64,000 nt of DNA from the NCBI GenBank assembly GCA_021732415.1, contig JAKFVC010000016.1:1-64000 (forward strand). Reading direction: 5' to 3'. Below the pieces are notes generated by a model. The model was given only the letters and a program-made list of their open reading frames with translations. It had not been told where the DNA came from and searched no databases. A program made the translations under genes and the position numbers. Position 1 is the stretch's first letter; the number at the start of each line of letters is the position of its first letter. The DNA is from Planctomycetaceae bacterium (GTDB lineage: Bacteria; Planctomycetota; Planctomycetia; Planctomycetales; Planctomycetaceae). Positions 9,206 through 16,594 of the stretch are shown one piece after another.

Positions 9206-10603
9206 ATGAGCAATGTGCGTGACTTCGGGGCCAAAGGGGACGGCAAGACAGATGACACGGAGGCTCTGCAGCATTGCCTGCGAGACGGCAATGGGCTGGT
9301 CGAGTTCTATCGCGGTGATTATCTGATCTCCAAGACGCTCGTCATTGACCTGGCTCAGCGCAGTCGCGTGGCTTTGAAAGGAACGGGGGGGACGGCGAAG
9401 ATCATCATGACCGGTCCTGGCCCGGCTTTGTCGTTGCAGGCCAGTCATACGGGTTCGGCTGATCCGGGTACCTTTCGACCTGAAGAGTGGCAGAACGAAC
9501 GCATGCCGACGATCAGCGAAATCGAAATCGAAGGCCGGCATCCTGAGGCGGACGGGATTCTCATCAGCGGTGTGATGCAGCCGACGCTGACCGGGGTCTT
9601 GATTCGCCGCGTGCGGCATGGAATCGAAATTACGAAGCGTGCCCGAAATGTGCTGATCAGCCACTGCCACATCTATCAAAACACCGGCATCGGCATTTAT
9701 CTTAATCAGTTGAATCTGCATCAGATCAACATTGTCGGCTGCCATATCAGTTACAACCGGCTGGGAGGCATCCGCTCGGAAAACTGTGAGATCCGCAATT
9801 TTCAAATTACTGGCAACGACATCGAATACAACAACAATAAGGCACTCAAAGTCCCCGACGCGGACGACATCGCGACCGCCGAGATTTATATCAATGTCGG
9901 CGAAGGATCGGTCCGGGAAGGGACGATCTCGAGCAATACGATCCAGGCGACCTATAGTAAGAACGGGGCCAACATCCGGTTTATCGGCGCGGGGGGCGAG
10001 AAGAATCACAAGGCCGGAATGTGGTGCATCACAGGCAACTTGATTGGCAGCCAGGAGACTAATATTCATCTGACGTCAGTGCGCGGCATGTCGATCACCG
10101 GCAACTTTGTGTATAGCGGGCACCATCGCAACATCCTGATTGAAGACTCGAAACATGTGACACTGGGGGCCAATTGTTTCGAGCACAATCCCGATTACGC
10201 GCAGACCGAACTGTGTACCGGAGTCACGTTTAAGAACTGCGACGATTGCAACATTTCCGGCATGATTCTCCAAGACGGCCAGGCGGGCAAGCACACGGTG
10301 CCGAACGTGGTTCCGATTGAACGTCAGGGCTTACTGGAGCTCTTCAATTGTCGCCGGTTTAACATTAGCGGCTCACAGATTTTCGACGGTGCGCCGACCG
10401 GGATCTATCTGGAAAACTGCACCGATACGATTATCACTGGCTGTACGGTCCTCGATAATCGAGCGACGAAACTCATGCGGTCCGCGATATATTTGAAGAA
10501 GCCGACGCGCTGTATGATTTCTTCGAGCCGATTGGGCAAAGGGAGCGAACACGTCGTTGAGACTGACGTTGAAGTTCAGCAGAGTAATAATCTGTTGGAT
10601 TGA
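9206..10603 (+). CDS. Right-handed parallel beta-helix protein (pectate-lyase-3-like)
   Basis: 465-residue protein whose N-terminus VRDFGAKGDGKTDDTEAL is the hallmark of the pectate lyase superfamily / glycoside hydrolase 28-like beta-helix. It is followed by many short strands rich in N, I and G (SHCHIYQNTGIGIYL, ITGNDIEYNNN), as expected for helix coils. The frame is open from 9125, but ATG at 9206 with GAGGGCGAG upstream places the conserved motif directly at the N-terminus. No signal peptide is seen with this start. The product is probably a polysaccharide-binding or lyase/hydrolase-like protein; catalytic residues cannot be assigned. A short hairpin (10609-10627) follows the stop. Confidence 0.8.
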   Translation: MSNVRDFGAKGDGKTDDTEALQHCLRDGNGLVEFYRGDYLISKTLVIDLAQRSRVALKGTGGTAKIIMTGPGPALSLQASHTGSADPGTFRPEEWQNERMPTISEIEIEGRHPEADGILISGVMQPTLTGVLIRRVRHGIEITKRARNVLISHCHIYQNTGIGIYLNQLNLHQINIVGCHISYNRLGGIRSENCEIRNFQITGNDIEYNNNKALKVPDADDIATAEIYINVGEGSVREGTISSNTIQATYSKNGANIRFIGAGGEKNHKAGMWCITGNLIGSQETNIHLTSVRGMSITGNFVYSGHHRNILIEDSKHVTLGANCFEHNPDYAQTELCTGVTFKNCDDCNISGMILQDGQAGKHTVPNVVPIERQGLLELFNCRRFNISGSQIFDGAPTGIYLENCTDTIITGCTVLDNRATKLMRSAIYLKKPTRCMISSSRLGKGSEHVVETDVEVQQSNNLLD

Positions 10604-10608
10604 CGTTG

Positions 10609-10627
10609 CCCGACTCTCTGAGTCGGG
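10609..10627. repeat. Short palindrome of the GACTC-GAGTC repeat family
   Basis: CCCGACTCTCTGAGTCGGG is a near-perfect palindrome just after the stop of the beta-helix gene. The same core (actct-gagtcgggt) recurs in the larger inverted repeat at 33246-33312. It could act as a transcript-end hairpin, but no T-tract follows. Confidence 0.6.
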
Positions 10628-10684
10628 TACTTCTCGATTCAGATTCCAGTCGCGTTCCAATTCGTTCACCGAAATGTAACGGTC

Positions 10685-10796
10685 CATGGGAGGGTGAGGG
10701 ACCCAGAGGGTACCCCGCCGAACCGCGAAGTCTGGCGAGAGCCGATAGACGCTTGCGGTTCGGCGGGGTACCCTCTGGGTCCCTCACCCTCCCATG
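10685..10796. repeat. 42-bp perfect inverted repeat between convergent genes
   Basis: Two 42-base arms (10685-10726 and 10755-10796) are exact reverse complements separated by 28 bases. The arms contain the motif ggtaccctctgggtccctc, which recurs at 29975-30017, and a short tgggagggtgagg piece recurs near 31693. It lies between the convergent beta-helix and glycosyltransferase genes and could form a very stable stem in either transcript. It contains no ORF and looks like a mobile intergenic repeat family. Confidence 0.85.
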
Positions 10797-10804
10797 AGCC
10801 GCAA

Positions 10805-12472
10805 TTACATTTCAACCCGAGGAAGTCGCAATCCCCCGTACTCTTTTCTGCGGATCCAGATCGGCGGTTCTGGCGTCGGCCAGAGAGTTCCCTCAACCAG
10901 CGGTCGGATCGCAGGCCATGAACGCAACTCTCGGTCATAGAGGACGACGGCCGGTGGATGGTCGCGAAAGTTTCTCAAGAGCTGGGCTTTGTCTTCAGCA
11001 CTCATCAGTGCCAATGAGTAACGATTGATCCACCAAAAATAGTTGGCATGTGGCCGCAATGCGCCGTATCCTGCGAATCCATCGAGCACTGTTTCATCCA
11101 TACTCACGAGCGAATTGACTCGTTCAATCAAGACCACCTGAGACCGATTCGACCACAGCCAGCTATTGGCATCGCGTGCGATCGCGTAATTCATCCCAAG
11201 AATTGCGAGTGGAAAAATGGACCAGCGAGCGCAATTAGTGGATTTGAACGGGCACAGGCTCCCAACAAAAAGTCCGATGGGCAGAATCAGTATGGAGCTG
11301 GCGGGCAGATTCCAATAGTTCCACAGGCTTCGCAGGTGGGACAAGGCTGATACCTGCGTGCCCTGCAATCCGTCGAACAACAATTTGCATTCGAGCCCGC
11401 AGGTCAGCAGGCCAATTCCCAGGATCGCCAGAGCCCATCCCCGGTTTGCGTTCTCGCGGATTCGATCCAGGCCGCTCGCCGCTGCTATTGTGAGTAATGG
11501 CAGCCACAGCAGCACGTATTGCGGATAAACGGCTTTCACCCAGACCAACGACAACAGACTGCCAGCCAGCGTCCCCATCACTACCAGCGGCAGAGCCTCG
11601 ATCTTTCGGTGAGCCAGGTCGCGGGTCACGACGGTCAAATACCAGCCTCCCGCAATCCAGAGCGCGAAGTCCGCAGAAATTGCCGGGCGGAGATGCTCCC
11701 AGCGTGCGCTTTGGATTGGTAGCCGTGCCAGGTGCAGGACCGTCCCGGCAAACATTTCATTCAGCGAGCCCAACGCTGCAAAGACGATTGCGAGCAGCGC
11801 CCAGAGAATGGCTCCGCCCAGCCCAATTCCCAGGAAAGGTCGCCATGTGACTCGCGCGTCGCGACAGCCCTGCACTAGTCTTACCACTACCAGTGTTACT
11901 GCCAACGAAACGACCGGCACAATGCCCTTCTGTGTGAATAGCGTGGCCAAACCACCCCAGAGACCAATTCCCAGCCAATCTCTGAATTTGATTGATTCAT
12001 ACCGGCGGACGGCGAAATGAATCATCAGTGTCAGACACAAACAGGACGGAACATCGGGCCGTAATTCGCTTCCCTTCAGCACGAACACACTACTCCAGGC
12101 CAACAGCAGACAGGCAGTCCAGGCGACGATCTCGCCCTTGAGACTTTTGGCGATCTGCCAGGTGACCGCGACCGTCGCCAGTGACATCACGCACATGATC
12201 GCGCGGCCCAGCCATAAGACTTTTAAGTCGGGGCCGAAGATCCAGAAGGCGGGTTGCAGCAAGTAATACAGTGCGGGGCTGTGGTGTTCGAAGAAGTCTC
12301 GATAAGGCAACATGCCGCGCCAGACGCAGAAGCCGGCGTGGAGATGTTCGAGCTCATCCGGGTCGATACCGCGCATGCGGATGGTGGCCAGTTCCATGAG
12401 AAACGGCACGATCAACAGCAAACCGGCGACTCCCTGCAAGGCACGGCTCATCGTATGTTTGTTCGCGTCCAA
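10805..12472 (-). CDS. GT-C fold glycosyltransferase (family 39-like) membrane protein
   Basis: 555-residue polytopic membrane protein. Near the N-terminus a long hydrophobic helix is followed by the first-loop motif RGIDPDELEHLHAGF, with the DxD/DE acidic pair typical of ArnT/PMT-like (GT39/GT83) transferases using lipid-linked sugars. Then come YRDFFEHHSPALYY and about ten hydrophobic segments. It probably transfers a polyprenyl-phosphate-linked sugar at the periplasmic face; acceptor and sugar are unknown. The start is TTG with AGGA nine bases upstream; an ATG eight codons in is the alternative. The next gene in the same direction upstream is an SGNH hydrolase, compatible with cell-surface glycan work. 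Confidence 0.8.
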   Translation of the reverse strand: MDANKHTMSRALQGVAGLLLIVPFLMELATIRMRGIDPDELEHLHAGFCVWRGMLPYRDFFEHHSPALYYLLQPAFWIFGPDLKVLWLGRAIMCVMSLATVAVTWQIAKSLKGEIVAWTACLLLAWSSVFVLKGSELRPDVPSCLCLTLMIHFAVRRYESIKFRDWLGIGLWGGLATLFTQKGIVPVVSLAVTLVVVRLVQGCRDARVTWRPFLGIGLGGAILWALLAIVFAALGSLNEMFAGTVLHLARLPIQSARWEHLRPAISADFALWIAGGWYLTVVTRDLAHRKIEALPLVVMGTLAGSLLSLVWVKAVYPQYVLLWLPLLTIAAASGLDRIRENANRGWALAILGIGLLTCGLECKLLFDGLQGTQVSALSHLRSLWNYWNLPASSILILPIGLFVGSLCPFKSTNCARWSIFPLAILGMNYAIARDANSWLWSNRSQVVLIERVNSLVSMDETVLDGFAGYGALRPHANYFWWINRYSLALMSAEDKAQLLRNFRDHPPAVVLYDRELRSWPAIRPLVEGTLWPTPEPPIWIRRKEYGGLRLPRVEM

Positions 12473-12558
12473 GCTTTCAGTTCCTGCGAGGGGTTTCTAA
12501 GAATGACGATGCAGGTGAACCAGGCGGCGTAGACTTCCGGATTCTTCGGGTAATTTCT

Positions 12559-12625
12559 GAAACACAGAGGCACAGAGAACAAAGAGTAGTCGCATTTCTC
12601 TGTGTTCTCTGTGCCTCTGTGTTTC
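12559..12625. repeat. 22-bp inverted repeat, 'acacagaggcacagaga' type
   Basis: Arms 12559-12580 and 12604-12625 (core AACACAGAGGCACAGAGAAC and its exact complement) are separated by 23 bases. This sequence style is widespread as dispersed intergenic repeats in several bacterial genomes. It lies between the glycosyltransferase start and the SGNH gene end and has no coding content. Confidence 0.8.
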
Positions 12626-12739
12626 CAAATCCGAATTGAAAGAATCCGGGGGCTTACGCCGCCCGGCTCGCCTAGTCATCTTGTTGTGCAAATCTACTTA
12701 TCGAGACCTTCGATCAACGACAGGTCTTGTTTCGTCCGC

Positions 12740-13831
12740 TCATTTCGACTCCTTAAACAAATCGTCCAACAAGTCTGTCTGAATGGCTTCGGCTGCCAGT
12801 TGATGTGCCCGGGGATTGGGGTGAGCATCAAACCGATTGACCGTGAGATTCTCACTGGCGTGTACCGCGAGCACCGGTTCCAGATCCAGCACGCGGACTC
12901 CACGGCTGCGAAAGAAGTCGGTCAGTTTTTGGTGTGACTCCTTAAAAGGATAGTCTTTGCCCAGATTGTGCAGGAACGGGAAGATTACGATTCGCGTATC
13001 GATCTGATGTTCCTTCGCGAGACCCAGAAATTCATCCAGCGCCAGTTGCATGTGCTGCCAGGGTTCGCCGGTGTAGTAGTCCTGCAGGTACGAAAAATAG
13101 TCGCGAACTTCCGGCTGGACAAACTGCTGCGAGCGAAAATACATCAAGTTGAAGAAGTACGTATCGCGGAACAGGAAAAAGCTGGGTTTCCGGCTGCCAC
13201 GTCGCGCGTCGCGTCGCGATTTCTCGTAGTGAAACGATTCGATATCGTTCAGGCAAATGGTGTAGATGAGCGCGTCGACGTGATAGTCCTTGGCGAGGAT
13301 TTCATCTCTCAAGATCTTCACCGCCTCGGGCGTTCCGTGCCCGGGAGTACCGAGATTGGCAACCTCAAATCGATCCGGATGGACACGATTCAGGCTGGCT
13401 GCGATGCGGTCGGTAAAACGGTCCGCGACGTTGGTGACTCCATGTCCGAACGTGAAACTATCCCCGAGGAAGATGATCCGTTTCTTCCCTTCGGCCGCGC
13501 GTCGCGTAAAGGGGTGCTTGTCGCGATAACCTTGAGGGTTTTGCACCACATGCAATTCGTTCCAGCGTCGAGACACGTTGGTCATGCTGAAGGAATCAGT
13601 CTGGTCATAGAACAACGCATAGAATAGTTCCACGCCGGTCAGCATCGCCAGCGTCGACCACAGTGCGAGACTCCACTTGACCCAACGCACTTTTTTCGGC
13701 TGCCCCTTCCAGTTCCGATACCGGTTTGCGCAGACAATCAGCCCCAGCGCCAACATCAGCAGCCAGGAACCCATGCCGAACAAATACAGGTAGGACAGAG
13801 AGAAGAACAACATTCCACAATCCCGCGACAT
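12740..13831 (-). CDS. SGNH/GDSL-family hydrolase with N-terminal membrane helices
   Basis: 363-residue protein. Two N-terminal hydrophobic segments (LYLFGMGSWLLMLALGLIV, then a helix before GVELFYALF) anchor it. The esterase domain carries the Ser block IFLGDSFTFGHG, a Gly block NLGTPGHGTPE and the Asp-His block FDAHPNPRAH. This fits SGNH hydrolases that de-acylate or modify surface polysaccharide (AlgX/DltD-like). It shares strand with the GT-C transferase downstream, so a surface-glycan function is plausible but inferred. A second ATG at 13813 may be the true start because it removes a polar leader of six residues. Confidence 0.85.
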   Translation of the reverse strand: MSRDCGMLFFSLSYLYLFGMGSWLLMLALGLIVCANRYRNWKGQPKKVRWVKWSLALWSTLAMLTGVELFYALFYDQTDSFSMTNVSRRWNELHVVQNPQGYRDKHPFTRRAAEGKKRIIFLGDSFTFGHGVTNVADRFTDRIAASLNRVHPDRFEVANLGTPGHGTPEAVKILRDEILAKDYHVDALIYTICLNDIESFHYEKSRRDARRGSRKPSFFLFRDTYFFNLMYFRSQQFVQPEVRDYFSYLQDYYTGEPWQHMQLALDEFLGLAKEHQIDTRIVIFPFLHNLGKDYPFKESHQKLTDFFRSRGVRVLDLEPVLAVHASENLTVNRFDAHPNPRAHQLAAEAIQTDLLDDLFKESK

Positions 13832-13920
13832 GCAATCTATGGTGAAGGGTGACCCACTTCGCGACCGGTGATTGTCTCACCCGATCACAAAATAAGCCAC
13901 CCGATTGCGATCCCATAAAG

Positions 13921-13997
13921 CATGTGTCCCATCGGTCCCATCCGTCCTATAAGTCCCATCCGTCCCATTGGAATTCATGGGACTGATGGGACACATG
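13921..13997. repeat. Inverted repeat of 'tcccatcggtccca' type
   Basis: Arm catgtgtcccatcggtccca (13921-13940) pairs with 13978-13997 with one mismatch. Several further tcccat/atggga units in between and to about 14012 make a multi-unit repeat cluster. It is non-coding and lies between the divergent SGNH hydrolase and blaI-like genes. Confidence 0.75.
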
Positions 13998-14085
13998 GGA
14001 AGAATGGGACTTATGAAGAGTACAAGATTCTGACGCCGCGGGACGTCGGGCGCGTCGGAGAAAGCCGTCCGGTATCGCTTCAGTA

Positions 14086-14134
14086 TTGACACCTTCTACC
14101 GGAGTAGTAGAATTAACTTCTATCGCGGTAGTAG
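14086..14134 (+). promoter_or_regulatory. Predicted promoter with two BlaI-type operator repeats
   Basis: TTGACA (14086-14091), a 16-base spacer and TAGAAT (14108-14113) form a good sigma-70-like promoter. Overlapping it are two direct copies, 24 bases apart, of CTAYCGSRGTAGTAG (14096-14110 and 14120-14134); each is a ctac/gtag dyad. The placement on the promoter of a BlaI/MecI-family gene implies autoregulation by the encoded dimeric repressor. Confidence 0.7.
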
Positions 14135-14220
14135 GAATAATTCTCGTAGAGATTGTTGGCGAATAATCGTGATCGACGCGAGATAAAAAATCCTCGGCTC
14201 GGACGGAGGGATGCAGCAAC

Positions 14221-14613
14221 ATGGCGGGCACTCATCAACTGGCGACGTTGCAGCTCGCCATCATGCAGGTTCTGTGGCGGTCGAAGGAAGCGACCGTCGC
14301 CGAGGTTCGCGAAGCCCTTGCGGGTGATCGCGATCTAGCTCATACCACGATCGCGACCATGCTGGTCAAGCTCGAGCGGAAAGGGGTCGTGGACCATCGG
14401 GCCGAAGGTAGGGCCTATATCTATCGGGCTCTGATTGAACCGCAACAGGTCAAATCGACGATGGTGACCGACCTTGTCGAACGTCTGTTTGGTGGCAATC
14501 TGACGGCCATGATGACCCATCTGCTCGACGAAAGCGACGTCACTCGCGAGGAACTGTCGCGGTTGAAGGCGTTGATTTCGCGCAAGGAGAAGGAGACTCA
14601 CGATGATGTCTAA
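14221..14613 (+). CDS. BlaI/MecI/CopY family transcriptional repressor
   Basis: 130-residue winged-helix repressor: LATLQLAIMQVLWRSKEATVAEVREAL, then the recognition helix LAHTTIATMLVKLERKGVV and the wing HRAEGRAYIYRAL. The C-terminal dimerisation part (VERLFGGNLTAMMTHLL) is complete. In this family proteolysis by a membrane M56 peptidase releases the repressor from its operator. Its stop overlaps the start of exactly such a peptidase, so the pair forms a sensor-repressor operon, probably controlled through the dyads at 14096-14134. The inducing signal is unknown; beta-lactam sensing should not be assumed in planctomycetes. Confidence 0.93.
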   Translation: MAGTHQLATLQLAIMQVLWRSKEATVAEVREALAGDRDLAHTTIATMLVKLERKGVVDHRAEGRAYIYRALIEPQQVKSTMVTDLVERLFGGNLTAMMTHLLDESDVTREELSRLKALISRKEKETHDDV

Positions 14614-16330
14614 TCTGACACCCGTGATGATCTGGGCCGCCACCTACTTCCTCCATTCGACTCTGTTGCTGGGTGGCGTCTGGTGCTGGTTCCGCTGGAA
14701 AGAACCGCGCAGCCACGCGTTTCGCGAAACCGTCTGGAAGCTCGCTGCAGCCGGCGGCTTCGTGACGGCTTCGCTGCAGTTGGGATTTGGAATCGAGAGT
14801 CCGATCAACTCGTCGCTACGAACCGCTTGGACTGCACCGTCGCAGTCTTCAATAGACGAACCGGGTGCCACTGGCTCTGCCAGTGCCCGCAGTCTGGCGG
14901 CGTTCCCGAAAAACTCTCGTGGCATAAGTGAGCCATTGCGGGAACAACCCGTAGCGCGCAGAGAACGCTTCACGTTGACTCAGGTGCAGCCTGACTTCGA
15001 TGAACCGGTCGGTGCGAAATTCCTGATTTTTCCGGCCGATGAAGAAATTCCCGTGGCACGCCTGATCGCCACCAATGAAGAAGACGCTCTGGCACCACAG
15101 ACCGCTCCCGTGAGCGTGAATTCGTGGCCTGCAGTTGCGGCTCCGCAGATGGACAGTCGCCTGACGAAGTTCGCCACGAGACTCTCACAATCCTTGGTCG
15201 TCATTCTGGCGGCGTTTGGCGGGGCCATGGTCGCCCTAAGCGGGTGGGGACTATTCCGCCTGCTGTCCGAACATGCGGAATTTCGCCAGCGATTGGCGGG
15301 CTGCCGAATTGTGTCTCGAGGGACGGCCCGGGAAATCTTGAGCGAACTGCTGCAGCAGGCCCGGGTCCTGCGACCGGTGATGTTGCTGATGTCTGACGAT
15401 GATCTGGAACCGGGAGCGTGCGGCTGGTCGCGCTGGCAGATCGTATTGCCGTCCCGTGCCGAGGAAGATCTCTCACCCCAGGAATTGCGGGCCCTGCTCG
15501 CTCACGAACTGGCGCACCTGGTCCGCGGCGATCAATGGTGGCTGTTGCTGGGACGCTTGCTGGTGGTCTGCTTTGGCTGGCAGCCGCTCAATCGAGTCGC
15601 GTTGCGCGAATGGCAGCGCGCTTCAGAATACCTGTGTGATGCCTGGGCCATTCAGCGCGATGTGGAACGGATCTCCCTGGCGAGATGCCTGACGACGGTT
15701 GCCGAGTGGCGGCTGGTGGGCATGGCCACGATTGCCGGATTGGGGAGCGGGAATTCGTCCAATCTAACGCACCGCGTCGAACGGTTGATTGACGACGGTG
15801 AACTGGCAGATCCCTGGCAGCGCTATGGGCGGCAGCATCTGTTGTCGGCAGTGGGAACTCTGGTCGCGGTGGGCATGGTAGCCTATGCACCTGCCGCGAC
15901 AATCTCGTCTCCACTGATAGCGGCTCCCGCGAAACGCGTAGTGACGGCCACTGAGTCTGTACCGTCCAAGCGGGCGGAAACTCAACTGATATCGATGGAT
16001 CCGATCCCGGAGCCGGCGGTCTCTATAAATGTTCCAGTGCTGGAACTGCCCTCCGCATTCCAGGTGAAACTCATTCCGACTTTTGCCGAGGAACGCGTTG
16101 CTCCACGCAGTCCGCAACTCGTTATCGGGATGGAACTGATCCAAGCCATCCAACAGCAGGTGTCGGCCGACATGTTGGAATTGAATGCCGACCTGCAGGC
16201 CTTAGAAGCCGCGATATCTCAGTTGCCATCGCAGGGACAGCGTCCGTTGTGGCAACTTCAACTCCAGCGATTTCGTCAACGAGTGGCCAACATGCAGCGT
16301 CTGAGAGACGCCATGGTGGGGCCGTTGTAA
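14603..16330 (+). CDS. BlaR1-like M56 family membrane metallopeptidase
   Basis: 575-residue protein overlapping the repressor gene by 11 bases. N-terminal membrane helices (MIWAATYFLHSTLLLGGVWCW) are followed by a low-complexity linker, another helix near residues 195-215, and the zinc motif LLAHELAHLVRGDQWW at about residues 297-312 (HExxH). The M56 fold continues to WQRASEYLCDAWA, where the third zinc ligand is expected. A last hydrophobic segment (LSAVGTLVAVGMVAYAP) precedes a periplasmic C-terminus with a coiled region. No penicillin-binding sensor domain is present. The linker contains a genomic repeat unit at 14863-14886. Likely role: site-specific proteolysis of the neighbouring repressor. 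Confidence 0.88.
   Translation: MMSNLTPVMIWAATYFLHSTLLLGGVWCWFRWKEPRSHAFRETVWKLAAAGGFVTASLQLGFGIESPINSSLRTAWTAPSQSSIDEPGATGSASARSLAAFPKNSRGISEPLREQPVARRERFTLTQVQPDFDEPVGAKFLIFPADEEIPVARLIATNEEDALAPQTAPVSVNSWPAVAAPQMDSRLTKFATRLSQSLVVILAAFGGAMVALSGWGLFRLLSEHAEFRQRLAGCRIVSRGTAREILSELLQQARVLRPVMLLMSDDDLEPGACGWSRWQIVLPSRAEEDLSPQELRALLAHELAHLVRGDQWWLLLGRLLVVCFGWQPLNRVALREWQRASEYLCDAWAIQRDVERISLARCLTTVAEWRLVGMATIAGLGSGNSSNLTHRVERLIDDGELADPWQRYGRQHLLSAVGTLVAVGMVAYAPAATISSPLIAAPAKRVVTATESVPSKRAETQLISMDPIPEPAVSINVPVLELPSAFQVKLIPTFAEERVAPRSPQLVIGMELIQAIQQQVSADMLELNADLQALEAAISQLPSQGQRPLWQLQLQRFRQRVANMQRLRDAMVGPL
14863..14886 (+). repeat. Dispersed repeat unit inside the M56 gene
   Basis: The 24 bases gggtgccactggctctgccagtgc match, as reverse complement, the arm at 18582-18606 and, with one mismatch, the arm at 18529-18553. 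Here the unit is read in frame within the linker of the peptidase (around PGATGSASARS). Confidence 0.8.
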
Positions 16331-16376
16331 CGCGGGGCGCTGGCCTGATGTCAGCATCTTCCGTGATTCCATTAGC

Positions 16377-16472
16377 GGTGTGAGAGTATGAGAGTGCGAG
16401 AGTATGAGGGTAGTAAATAAGTCCGGAACTGTTCCCTACTCCGTCACACTCACACACTCATACTCTCACACC
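16377..16472. repeat. Inverted repeat of 'gtgtgagagtatgag' type
   Basis: Arms 16377-16392 and 16457-16472 are exact complements, with extra gagagt/actctc units between them. A related, decayed copy with the same flanking 'gcaaac-a-aagc' sequence occurs at 34821-34912. Non-coding. Confidence 0.8.
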
Positions 16473-16594
16473 GAATCGATAGCGCAAACGACAAGCTAAG
16501 CTGCAACCAAACGAACTCTTCACACGAAACGAGTACGGCCACGGATGATTCACCGTAGCTCGTAAGAAACCCCTGGCCTCAAGGAGTCTGTCTG

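Larger units (their letters stand above)
13832..14220. other. Intergenic region with repeat and the blaI promoter/operator
   Basis: A 389-base gap between divergent genes. It holds a dispersed inverted repeat (13921-13997) and the promoter/operator of the repressor gene (14086-14134). The rest shows no ORF I would support. Confidence 0.6.

Noticed and set aside
14221-16330. BlaI/M56 pair considered as a beta-lactam resistance operon
   Set aside because: No penicillin-binding sensor domain in the peptidase and no beta-lactamase gene nearby.
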